From the NCBI RefSeq assembly GCF_016612995.1, contig NZ_JAEOAH010000013.1:1-64000 (forward strand): 64,000 nucleotides of DNA, in the 5' to 3' direction. Both the position numbers and the translations under genes were made by a program. Below the pieces are notes generated by a model, which was given only the letters and a program-made list of their open reading frames with translations, did not search any database and was not told the DNA's origin. Shown in pieces: positions 17,924 to 26,346 of this stretch. How positions within the stretch are numbered: the first letter of the stretch is position 1; each line of letters starts with the position of its first letter. The stretch comes from Viridibacillus soli (lineage in GTDB: Bacteria; Bacillota; Bacilli; Bacillales_A; Planococcaceae).

Positions 17924-18961
17924 TTGTTAATAAAAAAGAGTAGTGGCCTTGTTTTTGATGAGGAATTTAATTTACAAACTTGGGATATTACTAATCCTAT
18001 TAAAACCAGTTCCAAGGGCGGTATATTATCGCTTTCACACGACACTACAAAAGATACGATAGTATTTAGGGATATACCAAACGATGTAACAGTTTTTGAA
18101 GCAATAGTTGAATATACCCCAACCGTCAGTAGAGATGCTGGCGGTTTAATTTTGTATAAAAATAAAGAAGAATACATTGAATTGTTAGAAGTAAAGGATC
18201 TTGCGCAAACCAATCTTGAAAATATTAAAGTTCTTCGCAATGGTAATCAATATGATTTATATATGTATCGTAATGGAGCGTTTGAATTCATTGACTCAAT
18301 TGAATTCGAGTTTTTAAAGATAGGTTTTGTAGCTAAACAAGGTGATGTTAACTTTGAACAATTTATCGTTAATCGATTCATAGCTGCATCTTCCAGCAAT
18401 CTAAAGATTACTGGATTACAAGCAGATACAATTATTGAATTAGTAACTACCGGTGGAACATATAACGCTACCCCAAATAGCGAAGGTATCGCTTTTATCG
18501 AATTACCACATATCGAAATGATAGGAACTCTATTTTATTTAAATAGTAATGGAGATGTCATTGATGAACTGACAGATACCTTTATTACAGGTGATGAATA
18601 TTATATTGGCTCGCAGTTAATCGTCTGTAAAACGGGTATTGAATTAAGTACATGGCATCCTAATAATATTGGAACAATTCAAAACGACAAGTTAGAAATG
18701 CAATTGGAACTATATAATCCAACAACTATTCAAATTAGAAATGCTAAATTAAAAATAGAGCAGTATAGTACTGATCTTGGATATACATGGACAGAAATCG
18801 CACTAGACGTTAACGGTTCCTCAACTACATATAAGGATGAACTTGTTATCAGAACAATAGCATCTAAAGAAACAATTGAATTTTGGGTAAAGTTGGTTAA
18901 ACCAATATCATTTTCAAAAGAAGAATCATTCATGTTCTATATTGATATAACACACGATTAG
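17924..18961 (+). CDS. Tail-associated beta-sandwich protein
   Basis: 345 residues from TTG 17924, chosen because AGGAGGTGG lies 4-12 bases upstream; the frame continues upstream into the previous gene without a better site. The first ~165 residues (GLVFDEEFNLQTWDI..., GGLILYKNKEEYIELLEV..., FLKIGFVAKQGDVNFEQF) have the pattern of a concanavalin-like jelly roll. This suggests carbohydrate binding or a tail-fibre head. The C-terminal part is also beta-rich. No catalytic motif is evident. It continues the tail operon. Confidence 0.7.
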   Translation: MLIKKSSGLVFDEEFNLQTWDITNPIKTSSKGGILSLSHDTTKDTIVFRDIPNDVTVFEAIVEYTPTVSRDAGGLILYKNKEEYIELLEVKDLAQTNLENIKVLRNGNQYDLYMYRNGAFEFIDSIEFEFLKIGFVAKQGDVNFEQFIVNRFIAASSSNLKITGLQADTIIELVTTGGTYNATPNSEGIAFIELPHIEMIGTLFYLNSNGDVIDELTDTFITGDEYYIGSQLIVCKTGIELSTWHPNNIGTIQNDKLEMQLELYNPTTIQIRNAKLKIEQYSTDLGYTWTEIALDVNGSSTTYKDELVIRTIASKETIEFWVKLVKPISFSKEESFMFYIDITHD

Positions 18962-18971
18962 AGGTGTAAAA

Positions 18972-19547
18972 GTGACAAAGGTTCAAGTAATAAAAAATAT
19001 ACCAAACAGCAGTGGGGAATTAAAAGAAGTTACATTTGTTGATAATCGCGATGCCTTACCTGATATAGGAACTCTTAACATGCTTTATGTCATAAGAGTA
19101 GATATAACGAATAGCAATAGGCAAACTTTATGTATTTGGAATGGTACTGAATACATTCCATTCGCTAGTGGGAGTAGTAATAATAATGGGGTGGAACAGG
19201 GGTATCAACAAATTACGAAATTAGGAGTAACAGCATCAACATCTGCGCCTCGTCAGTATCAAATCCCAATTGACTACACAACATCATTTATACGTGCTCC
19301 TTTGGAGATTCTCAAATTTACACAAGGTAAGCACGATGTAGTAGCCACTCAAATTGAGTTCAACAATACAGATGCGGACAATTTTATTGAGAATAATAAT
19401 GTTATTTTTGACGGAAAATTGAGATTAAAAACTGAATATGAATTTCCCATGCACCGAAATGAAACATGGACTGAAGAAGGTTCGGTCTTCAGTGTGAATA
19501 TTGATAATAGTCAATTTTTGGGGATTAACAAATTAAATGTTTATTAG
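18972..19547 (+). CDS. Hypothetical tail-operon protein
   Basis: 191 residues from GTG 18972 with GAGGTG upstream. The N-terminal ~70 residues (PDIGTLNMLYVIRVD, TLCIWNGTEYIPF) resemble the short beta domain often found at the attachment end of Gram-positive phage tail fibres. The rest is beta-rich and unrecognised. It lies directly upstream of the candidate receptor-binding protein and could be its connector or chaperone. Confidence 0.65.
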   Translation: MTKVQVIKNIPNSSGELKEVTFVDNRDALPDIGTLNMLYVIRVDITNSNRQTLCIWNGTEYIPFASGSSNNNGVEQGYQQITKLGVTASTSAPRQYQIPIDYTTSFIRAPLEILKFTQGKHDVVATQIEFNNTDADNFIENNNVIFDGKLRLKTEYEFPMHRNETWTEEGSVFSVNIDNSQFLGINKLNVY

Positions 19548-19613
19548 GAAATAATGTGAAAAATATAGATTAGAAATTATTAAAAGTATTGAGAAAGTAG
19601 GGGTAACAGGTTA

Positions 19614-21533
19614 ATGACAAAATTAGCGTTACCGAATATAAAAGATTTTTCGAAAGTATGGTATGTAAGTCCATACGGAAATGATGTAACCGGAAATGGG
19701 AGTAAAGATAATCCATATGCATCACATAGAAAAGCAATGCAAGAAGCTGCTAGTGGAGATGGTGTTTTTATCCAATCGGGAACGTATCAAAGTTTACATT
19801 TTGACTTAGATAATTATGGAACAATCTGTTTTTATGACATTAGTAAAAAATTAACGGTATGGGGTGAGAATGAAAAAACTATTATTAATTTTTATGGTTC
19901 TGAAGGTGTAAAGCGTGATGCGTGTATATTTGCAATTTATAATAGTGAAAGTACTATTTCAAACATGAAAATTAATTATTATCCTGGTAAATCAACCAAT
20001 TATAGTAATTCGATTTTTAGGTTGTGTAACGGGTATTTTCAAAATTTATTTATAGAAAATCTTTCTACTCAAAATTGGTCTACGTGTTATTATAATAATC
20101 AAACTACCAAGGGTCCAAAAGTAACGAATTGTATTATAAAAAGTAACGGAAGATACACATCGAATTATTCAGGTCATGGTCAATGGGATAATTGTTTGTT
20201 TGATTATCCTCATGGTGGAGGAACTGCAACCAACCATTTACAACGAAGTATTATGTTGAATGATTCTGTATTAGAATATTTACCTATTGATTTAGTCGAT
20301 AAAGGAAATGTAACCATCATTGATCCAAATAAAAGTCGTTCTAACATTGGGGTATGTGGTGGACCATACGGCTGGGGGTTTATATTAAATAAAAACAAGT
20401 ATCTTTTTCGAGACGGAAAAAAAATAAAGAAATATATTGTAGATTATTATGAAAATGTAAGTATAAATGGGAAACCTTTAACAAATGGAGGTATATCAAT
20501 AAATGCATTTGATGATAAAGCGTCAACATATTGGAAATCTCAAGAACATGGAGAGGCAGTATTAGGTAAAAGTTATATAGGGTATGATTTAGGGAGTATT
20601 ATGAATATTTCTAAAGTTTCTATCACTCAAACAATTATGGATTATGATAAGTATATAGGTATATCAAGTATTATTCTACAATGTAGTGACGATGGGGTTA
20701 ATTGGGTTTCTATTAAAACGCTTTCGTTACAGAACACGACCAGTGCGCAAGAATTTATTCTTATGAACAACAATCCAAGTCGATTTTGGAGGTTACTTGC
20801 AAATGCGAATCCTAAAGAGCTTTTTGGAGGTAACTACTATTACTGGAACGTATCTGACATTAAGTTTTTTGTATTAATTAAAGGTGTCTGGTCTGTTGTT
20901 GGGTACATACCAGCAACAAAAGAAATGTTTGACGTTCATGGTATGGATGATTTAACTTCTATTACAAATAAAAGTATCCAACAATTAGCATCTAATATGT
21001 TAGAACTACTAAATTGGACTGACGGGGAAAATCTTTTGAAAAAATTAATCGTAGATGCGATTCCACACAATCAACTTGTATTACCAACAAAAGACATTAA
21101 CATACGCTCTATTGAAAATATTGATTCTATAATACTTAAAACAGCTGTGTCCGGTAACGCACTTGTTAAGGTAATCGTTTCATTTGATAAAGGAATAACA
21201 TGGCAAGCACATAACAATGTAGAGTGGATTAAAGTCAATGAAACTACCTGGGATGTTTTATCCAGTGGAATGGATCCCATCCAATTAGAAGCTGTCACAT
21301 ATAAACAGTGGGCAGAACTACGAGGTAACAGCAATACAATACGCTTTGCGTACGCCCTATCTAAAGAAGATACAACAGACGTCGGAGAGATTGACTCGCT
21401 TATTACGCAAATGGACATGAAAGGTACCTGGAAAAAGGCAGTACATGACAAAGATTACTCCTACGAATATCCAAACAACGACGAATTGCTAGTAACAATC
21501 TACGCAAATGGTGATTATAAAATTAATTATTAA
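19614..21533 (+). CDS. Tail spike / receptor-binding protein: beta-helix plus discoidin domain
   Basis: 639 residues. Residues 1-265 start WYVSPYGNDVTGNGSKDNPY and continue as short beta strands, the signature of right-handed beta-helix (pectate-lyase-like) tail spikes. About 285-405 matches an F5/8 type C (discoidin) domain: FDDKASTYWKS, YIGYDLGS, ILQCSDDGVNWVSI. The C-terminal ~200 residues contain a domain common in Bacillus phage fibres. It is the last structural gene before lysis genes, the usual place for the specificity determinant. Cell-surface polysaccharide or teichoic acid is the probable ligand (inference). Confidence 0.75.
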   Translation: MTKLALPNIKDFSKVWYVSPYGNDVTGNGSKDNPYASHRKAMQEAASGDGVFIQSGTYQSLHFDLDNYGTICFYDISKKLTVWGENEKTIINFYGSEGVKRDACIFAIYNSESTISNMKINYYPGKSTNYSNSIFRLCNGYFQNLFIENLSTQNWSTCYYNNQTTKGPKVTNCIIKSNGRYTSNYSGHGQWDNCLFDYPHGGGTATNHLQRSIMLNDSVLEYLPIDLVDKGNVTIIDPNKSRSNIGVCGGPYGWGFILNKNKYLFRDGKKIKKYIVDYYENVSINGKPLTNGGISINAFDDKASTYWKSQEHGEAVLGKSYIGYDLGSIMNISKVSITQTIMDYDKYIGISSIILQCSDDGVNWVSIKTLSLQNTTSAQEFILMNNNPSRFWRLLANANPKELFGGNYYYWNVSDIKFFVLIKGVWSVVGYIPATKEMFDVHGMDDLTSITNKSIQQLASNMLELLNWTDGENLLKKLIVDAIPHNQLVLPTKDINIRSIENIDSIILKTAVSGNALVKVIVSFDKGITWQAHNNVEWIKVNETTWDVLSSGMDPIQLEAVTYKQWAELRGNSNTIRFAYALSKEDTTDVGEIDSLITQMDMKGTWKKAVHDKDYSYEYPNNDELLVTIYANGDYKINY

Positions 21534-21988
21534 TAAGATGGAAACAGTAGGTGCAACATGAGGTGCCTTTTTATTTTGCCTAAAAGGAAGGATATCAGAT
21601 GCAGCAAAAGATTTACTCTATTGTTTAGCACAATTTCAATATCATCCTATTGTTGGAATAGCTAGTTATATTATTGCAGCTCTATTTATATTTGGATAAG
21701 GAGATTCAACCATTGCTGCTGGGGAACGGCTTTATTCGTTTTAATCAAAGAACTCGATAGGGTTAGTGGTTATCGTGCGTCAAAAAGGATGGTTAGTACC
21801 CATCCCAAATAGTAGATTCCTCTAACAATAAGGAAGAAAAAGGGGGGGCAAATTGGAAGGTGATTTAGTGTATTGTTTTTTTAAAATTCTAAAATATATT
21901 TATATAGCAACAAACAAGACTTTATAACATTCAAAAGATATTCGCTTAGAATATCTTTTTTATTTTGTCTAAAATAGGGAGAGTGTCG
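21534..21988. other. Gene-poor interval between tail and lysis genes
   Basis: There is no intact gene. A frame near 21585-21699 reads a hydrophobic stretch (YCLAQFQYHPIVGIASYI) without a start, possibly the debris of a small holin or XkdX-like gene. A terminator hairpin closes the interval. Confidence 0.5.
21933..21966 (+). terminator. Hairpin terminator before lysis genes
   Basis: AAAAGATATTC-GCTTA-GAATATCTTTT is a perfect 11-bp stem with a T-rich tail, at the end of the tail-gene transcript and just upstream of xhlA. Confidence 0.75.
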
Positions 21989-22345
21989 ATGGAAAATCTA
22001 TTTGATGATCGCTTAGGAAATCACGAAGAGCGAATTGTTGCGCTCGAAGAAAGTGATTTGAAACAAGAACTGCGATTAAAGCAAATTGAACAAAATTATG
22101 TGAAGTTAGAGAATATCATTTTACAAGAAAATCGTGAAACCCGTTCTTTCTTGCAATCTACTATGGATAAACAATGGGATCTTATAAAGTCTAGAGATAC
22201 GGCATTGGAGAGTGAAAAGGTTCGTACTTATGATTTACGTAAAACTAAAATGGAACGCAATGCCGACCTACTATTAAAATACGGTGGGGCTGGAAGCGTT
22301 CTTTATTTATTTTTACAATCCTTATTCAATATATTAGCGCAATAG
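21989..22345 (+). CDS. xhlA: XhlA-like hemolysin/lysis accessory protein
   Basis: 118 residues; the ATG at 21989 follows GGGAGAG. The N-terminal two thirds is charged coiled coil (NHEERIVALEESDLKQELRLKQIE), and the C-terminal ~25 residues form one membrane segment (GSVLYLFLQSLFNILA). This is the architecture of XhlA (PF10779), which works with the holin XhlB in PBSX lysis. It is followed after 11 bases by a holin. Confidence 0.75.
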   Translation: MENLFDDRLGNHEERIVALEESDLKQELRLKQIEQNYVKLENIILQENRETRSFLQSTMDKQWDLIKSRDTALESEKVRTYDLRKTKMERNADLLLKYGGAGSVLYLFLQSLFNILAQ

Positions 22346-22356
22346 GAGGTCATTTA

Positions 22357-22608
22357 ATGACAACGGAAAAATTAACACAATATATCGCACTATTTGGGGG
22401 CCTGCTATCAGCGGTCCTTTTATTTTTGCAGACGTTAGGGATCATAGTTACTGGGTTTACCAATGAAACAATAGACGCTTTTGTAAATGCATTGTTAGCA
22501 GCAGTACCTTTCGTATTGGTTGTTTATGGTATCTATAAAAATACTTATTTATTAACGAAAAAAGCACGTGAACAAGAAAAAACATTAAAATCTGAAGGAT
22601 TGAAATAA
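22357..22608 (+). CDS. Phage holin (SPP1-type)
   Basis: 83 residues with two membrane segments (about 9-32 and 43-62) and a charged C-terminus (YLLTKKAREQEKTLKSEG). The pattern VLVVYGIYKNTYLLTKKAREQ is typical of the SPP1 holin family (PF04688). ATG after AGGAGG. It permeabilises the membrane so the amidase or the particle can leave. Stop and next start are one base apart. Confidence 0.85.
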   Translation: MTTEKLTQYIALFGGLLSAVLLFLQTLGIIVTGFTNETIDAFVNALLAAVPFVLVVYGIYKNTYLLTKKAREQEKTLKSEGLK

Positions 22609-22609
22609 T

Positions 22610-23419
22610 ATGGTGAAAAAATTTGTAATTTCAAGTGGACATGCCTTAAAAGTATGTGGTGCAAAAGGAATTCTTGAAGAGGTCAACGAGGCACGTAAAG
22701 TCACGAATTGTGTATATGAAATTTTAACAGAGCAATACAACGGTGAGGGCCATAAATTTCATGACGATACATCCACAACTCAAAATCAGAATCTGAACAC
22801 TATTGTTAAATACCACAACAGCAAAATCCGTGATTTAGATATCAGCGTTCATTTTAATGCAGCATCCAAAACTAGTGATCCTCGTGGTGCTGAATGTTTG
22901 TATTACGATGCAAAAGTGCTATCTGCAAAAGTTAGTGCGGAAATCGCAAGTGTGAGTGGATTAAAAGACCGCGGGCCTAAAGAGAGAAAAGAGTTGTATT
23001 TCTTAAATAGTACAAACCAAACCGCTATTTTAATCGAAGTATGCTTTGTAGATTCTACAGCGGATACAGAAATTTATAATGAAAAGTTTGAAGCGATTTG
23101 CCAAGGTATTGCTGTAGTGGTTGCGAGTGAACTTGGTTATAAAAAGAAGGAAGTAACAGCTGTTTCAAAACCAGTTAACAAGCCATCAACAAACAATAAT
23201 GAAGGATACTACAAAAAAGATACTGGCCTATATCGTATCAAAAAAGCGTGCAACGCATATAACGGGGTTAACTTTGGTAAGTCTAAAAAAGTGCAGGCTC
23301 TTAAAGTAAATGAAAAGTACACAATCGTTGATATTGTTAAGTCCGGCAATGCTTATCGATTAAAAACAAAAAGCGGTCTGTACATCACAGCCAAAAAGGA
23401 GTTCGTTGATAAAGTATAG
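22610..23419 (+). CDS. N-acetylmuramoyl-L-alanine amidase (endolysin)
   Basis: 269 residues. The N-terminal ~175 residues are an Amidase_3 domain: the zinc histidine in SSGHALKVCGAKG, the second in DISVHFNAAS, and the catalytic glutamate in AILIEVCFVDS. A short linker (KPVNKPSTNNNEGYYKKD) leads to a ~70-residue cell-wall-binding module (YRIKKACNAYNG...GLYITAKKEFVDKV). That C-terminal domain is nearly identical to the one in the amidase at 44411, while the catalytic domains differ. It forms a lysis cassette with XhlA and holin. Confidence 0.9.
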   Translation: MVKKFVISSGHALKVCGAKGILEEVNEARKVTNCVYEILTEQYNGEGHKFHDDTSTTQNQNLNTIVKYHNSKIRDLDISVHFNAASKTSDPRGAECLYYDAKVLSAKVSAEIASVSGLKDRGPKERKELYFLNSTNQTAILIEVCFVDSTADTEIYNEKFEAICQGIAVVVASELGYKKKEVTAVSKPVNKPSTNNNEGYYKKDTGLYRIKKACNAYNGVNFGKSKKVQALKVNEKYTIVDIVKSGNAYRLKTKSGLYITAKKEFVDKV

Positions 23420-23460
23420 TCTCTCAAACATTTTGGGATGGATAACTATGCGTAAACTCG

Positions 23461-23493
23461 TTTCTCGAATCGTCTCATACAATGTTTCTTCAC
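23461..23493 (+). repeat. Conserved 33-base segment downstream of amidase, copy 1
   Basis: TTTCTCGAATCGTCTCATAC plus the following 13 bases recurs at 45250-45282 with three mismatches, in the same position relative to the second amidase gene. It is non-coding, and I see no hairpin in it. It could be a remnant of shared ancestry or a recombination site. Confidence 0.6.
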
Positions 23494-23522
23494 TACTTGA
23501 AAATCAAATATGTAACAAAATT

Positions 23523-23558
23523 AGCCCTGTCCTTAATTGGAGAGGGCTTTTTTTATTA
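23523..23558 (+). terminator. Terminator of the lysis cassette
   Basis: AGCCCTGTCC-TTAATT-GGAGAGGGCT with one mismatch, followed by TTTTTTTATT. A strong intrinsic terminator closing region 1. Confidence 0.85.
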
Positions 23559-23599
23559 AAAAAAACAACTCATAGTAAGTGATGAGGCGTTAAAAAATA

Positions 23600-23766
23600 T
23601 CATTGGATAAATCGATCAAAGAAATCGAGCGTTTTCCGATAAACCTTTATTTCATTTTGCTTTTTGGAAAAGCCGCGGCCTTCATCAGGTAAGATGATGT
23701 ATTCCACGGCATGCCCTTTTTCCTTTAATGCTTTGACAATTTGGTCTGATTCTTTCTGAACAACGC
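23600..23766 (-). pseudogene. C-terminal fragment of an S9 (prolyl oligopeptidase family) peptidase
   Basis: The minus strand reads [20 protein letters not shown], then [20 protein letters not shown], ending FFDRFIQ-stop. This is the conserved end of S9 acylaminoacyl-peptidase-like enzymes, where the active-site histidine normally lies in DEGHG; here the residue is R (DEGRG). Only about 55 codons remain, cut where the adjacent IS-like sequence begins. It is a dead fragment. Confidence 0.7.
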
Positions 23767-23767
23767 G

Positions 23768-24100
23768 AGTAATAGTTGTTCGTTAGCGACATGATAGCTA
23801 TTCGGCTTCTTATGAAAAGACTGGTAATACGTACTTTTAGACATCTTTAAAATACGACACATCAGCTGTACAGGTTGATGTTCGCTTTCATTCGTAATAT
23901 GGTCAATCAGCTCTTGGTCGTCTATTTTTTTAAGGTAATTTGTTTCCTGCGATTATTTAAACCATCTTGAAGTCTTTGTTTGTTAAGGTAATCATCAAAA
24001 TTTCGCCCAAGAGGAATGCGGTATTTATATTCCCACCCCCATTCGTATTGTTTCTTACGGACAAGTTGAGTGGTTAAGTGTTAGATCCATCTTTCACATT
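23768..24100 (-). pseudogene. IS3-family transposase remnant
   Basis: On the minus strand, HITNESEHQPVQLMCRILKM followed by SKSTYYQSFHKKP is the N-terminal hallmark of IS3-family OrfB (CRVLKVSKSTYY). Upstream codons (RKKQYEWGWEYKYRIPLGRN) are open but unrecognised. No ORF of useful length survives. The remnant abuts the S9 peptidase fragment, suggesting an insertion that was later deleted. The rest, to about 24400, is AT-rich with no supportable gene. Confidence 0.55.
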
Positions 24101-24437
24101 TAATCCGGAAAGTGAAATAATCCGTTATTTTACCCGACTCATTTGAGGCTATATTTTGCTTTTTCAAAAAAGCTTTTAAAGCAATTCCACCCATCAAAGT
24201 TGTAGTTACAAATTCAAAAATCAATTTGCATCTTCTTTCAAGTTTAAGTTCGCCACAGTGGTTATCTTACGTAGTAAGAGTTGCAGTAATCTGGAATATT
24301 TAAAATAGAGGATAAATGGTTGATATTAAAGGATTTTATGATGTCCAGGTTGAATTAGTGGGGGAGAAGTTAATGTGGAAGGCCATCTAGTAGTAGTAAA
24401 ATATTGCATTTACCGTAAAATGTTGAAGTGGATAGTG

Positions 24438-24665
24438 ATGAAAAATCATGAAATCGAATTAAAACTATACAAATTATTGATTGAGAATAAAATGACTTAT
24501 CAAGAACTCGCTGATATAACAGGGTTGTCTACTCTCACTATCTCCACGCTAGTGAATAATAAAATGGCACGTATACCCAAAATTGTGTTATCCAAAATTG
24601 CAGCTGCATTTGAATTAGAGGATATACGAGATCTAATTGATTTTAAAAGCGATGAAAATGATTAG
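24438..24665 (+). CDS. Small XRE-family HTH regulator
   Basis: About 75 residues (MKNHEIELKLYKLLIENKM...), consisting of a single helix-turn-helix domain (TYQELADITGLSTLTISTLVNNK). The start is uncertain: ATG 24438 gives a standard domain, and the frame continues to 24375. It resembles Cro/CI-type small regulators. It lies just upstream of a lipoprotein gene with which it may be co-transcribed. Confidence 0.65.
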   Translation: MKNHEIELKLYKLLIENKMTYQELADITGLSTLTISTLVNNKMARIPKIVLSKIAAAFELEDIRDLIDFKSDEND

Positions 24666-24734
24666 CTTGTTTCGCATATAGAAATAGAATAGATAGCCTT
24701 GGAAGTTTAATGGGGTTAGAGGGAGAGGAACATA

Positions 24735-25055
24735 TTGAAAAAGTATCTGATCTTTTTGTTAATATTATGTCTCGCTTTAGTAGGGTGTAATAGAAAAGAT
24801 AAAGATGAACCTTTTGGTGGTTTTGACATTAAGGGAGATATTATCGAAGTAGATGAAAAAGAAAATCGCATTTTAATCGAAGATGAAGACAAAGGTTTAA
24901 TTTGGATATCGTTAAACGATAATGGAAACATCAAAAGATACGAAGAAGGAGAAAATGTTGTAGTTTGGATAGATGGTGGAATAGATACATCATCACCTGC
25001 ATCTGCCAAAGCATTAAACATTGAATTCACAACACCAAAAGACTTATACAATTAG
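24735..25055 (+). CDS. Lipoprotein, DUF3221-like
   Basis: 106 residues with a lipoprotein signal peptide (hydrophobic 4-16, lipobox LVGC at 15-18). The mature part is a small OB-like beta domain (DIIEVDEKENRILIEDEDKG, GENVVVWIDGGIDTSSPASA) matching the DUF3221/YobA style. TTG/ATG choices are close; a GAGAGGAAC site precedes the start. Secreted and membrane-anchored; function unknown. It may be a lysogenic-conversion gene. A terminator follows. Confidence 0.7.
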   Translation: MKKYLIFLLILCLALVGCNRKDKDEPFGGFDIKGDIIEVDEKENRILIEDEDKGLIWISLNDNGNIKRYEEGENVVVWIDGGIDTSSPASAKALNIEFTTPKDLYN

Positions 25056-25059
25056 TATT

Positions 25060-25094
25060 AAGGGACTTCTAAAATATTAGGAGGTCCCTTTTAC
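25060..25094 (+). terminator. Terminator after the DUF3221 lipoprotein
   Basis: AAGGGACTTCT and AGGAGGTCCCTT pair around an AT-rich loop and end in TTTTACTG. Confidence 0.75.
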
Positions 25095-25125
25095 TGTTAT
25101 ATAGATTTTAAAATACTTTTTATAA

Positions 25126-25137
25126 GAACTAATGTTC
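25126..25137. promoter_or_regulatory. LexA (DinR) box 1
   Basis: GAACTAATGTTC matches the Gram-positive SOS box GAAC-N4-GTTC. It ends 31 bases before the GTG of the following gene. A second box (46874-46885) stands at exactly the same distance from a paralogous gene. Confidence 0.7.
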
Positions 25138-25167
25138 TGCGTAGTGGCTAAAAAAGGAGTGAACATC

Positions 25168-25443
25168 GTGAAAGAGCAATTGATAAAAGCGATGCAACGT
25201 AATCAGTTATTGGATCTAATGTATATGTCTAACAGTGGGGGAATTACAAAAGCTCAAGGATCTATGGCGCTACTATTAGCGAGCGGAGCAGTAAACGGCA
25301 CAATTGGTCAAGGAGACACTTTACACGCTGTACAGGGCATGGAAGTTGTTACTAAGGTTGTCTCGGAGGAAGAAACAGAACATACATTAATTACAAAAAC
25401 ACGTACTAAAAGGGAAGTATCTGTAAAAGTTATTACCCCCTAG
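25168..25443 (+). CDS. WYL-like small protein, chimeric copy
   Basis: 91 residues from GTG 25168, with AAAGGAG 8 bases upstream. Residues 1-25 (KEQLIKAMQRNQLLDLMYMS) are almost identical to the intact paralog at 46916. After GGITK the sequence changes completely (AQGSMALLLASGAVNGTIGQ...), ending in charged strands. This looks like a recombination event that kept the SOS-controlled start and replaced the body. I do not recognise the C-terminal part. Probably SOS-inducible. Confidence 0.6.
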   Translation: MKEQLIKAMQRNQLLDLMYMSNSGGITKAQGSMALLLASGAVNGTIGQGDTLHAVQGMEVVTKVVSEEETEHTLITKTRTKREVSVKVITP

Positions 25444-25547
25444 TGGTATTGTTAAAAAGCTTATGTAATTTAAGTTACCGATATATAGTAGTTGATTTAT
25501 TTGAAAACAATTTTACCGCAATCAATTGATTTTTGGGAGGAATAGTA

Positions 25548-26018
25548 ATGCAAACAGCATTGAGTACATTTGAAGACGAGGAATTTTTTGCAATCAATTA
25601 TACAATCAATTCAAATAACGTGATGATATTAAAGGATTGGAAAGGACATACATTAACAAGTGCTATCGTTCCTGTAAAATTGGCTTCTTCTTCATCCATA
25701 ATACAATTACGCTATATTCGTAAAAATTTCTTTACGGAAGTTAATAAAGCTATTAAGGCATATTGTAATGAGTTAGGCGATCAAGAAATTGCATTTACTT
25801 CCGATACATTCCGTTTACTACACCATCTTGAGCCATTATTTTTTGATGAAGATACTGGGCAATGGTGGGATTCAAAGACCGAGATGATATGTAATGAATT
25901 TGAAAATGGTCAAAGTAAAGAGGAGATTCGTGAGAGTTTATATGATAGTGAAAAAGATGAAGGTCATCTATGCTATACCGAGTATTGGAAAGAAAGTATC
26001 ATGAAAAATATTCTGTAG
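25548..26018 (+). CDS. Hypothetical protein
   Basis: 156 residues; ATG 25548 follows GGGAGGAATAGTA. It is mixed alpha/beta with acidic and aromatic segments (LEPLFFDEDTGQWWDSKTEM, EGHLCYTEYW). No signal peptide, membrane segment or known motif is visible. It lies among small phage-type genes. A terminator follows. Confidence 0.65.
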   Translation: MQTALSTFEDEEFFAINYTINSNNVMILKDWKGHTLTSAIVPVKLASSSSIIQLRYIRKNFFTEVNKAIKAYCNELGDQEIAFTSDTFRLLHHLEPLFFDEDTGQWWDSKTEMICNEFENGQSKEEIRESLYDSEKDEGHLCYTEYWKESIMKNIL

Positions 26019-26051
26019 GTGAACAACAATATATAAATTATAATAAAAATG

Positions 26052-26090
26052 GACAGGCGGTAGTACAAATCGCTTGTCTTTTTTGTTTAA
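26052..26090 (+). terminator. Terminator
   Basis: GACAGGCG and CGCTTGTC pair (one wobble) around an 11-base loop and are followed by TTTTTTGTTT. Confidence 0.7.
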
Positions 26091-26229
26091 ATGTATTGAA
26101 CAACCCTTACAAGATGGTTTGGAATTAGCTGTTTGTATTTCAGGAATTGAATTTCATGGAAAATTGAATTTGATGAAAATGACATCGCTACTTATACTTA
26201 ATATAGATGGATAAAAGTGGAGTGAAATT

Positions 26230-26346
26230 ATGACAATATACAATATTCATGAGGTGAGAGTTCAATATTATATCACCAATAATAAACGACTTAAAAATAA
26301 TGATATTAAAAAAGTAACAAAAAGAGATTACATGAACTTAAAGTAA
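26230..26346 (+). CDS. Very small hypothetical protein
   Basis: A 38-residue, strongly basic ORF (MTIYNIHEVRVQYYITNNKR...) with GTGGAG before the ATG. Its stop overlaps the next start as TAATG, which supports translation and coupling. No family recognised. Confidence 0.5.
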   Translation: MTIYNIHEVRVQYYITNNKRLKNNDIKKVTKRDYMNLK

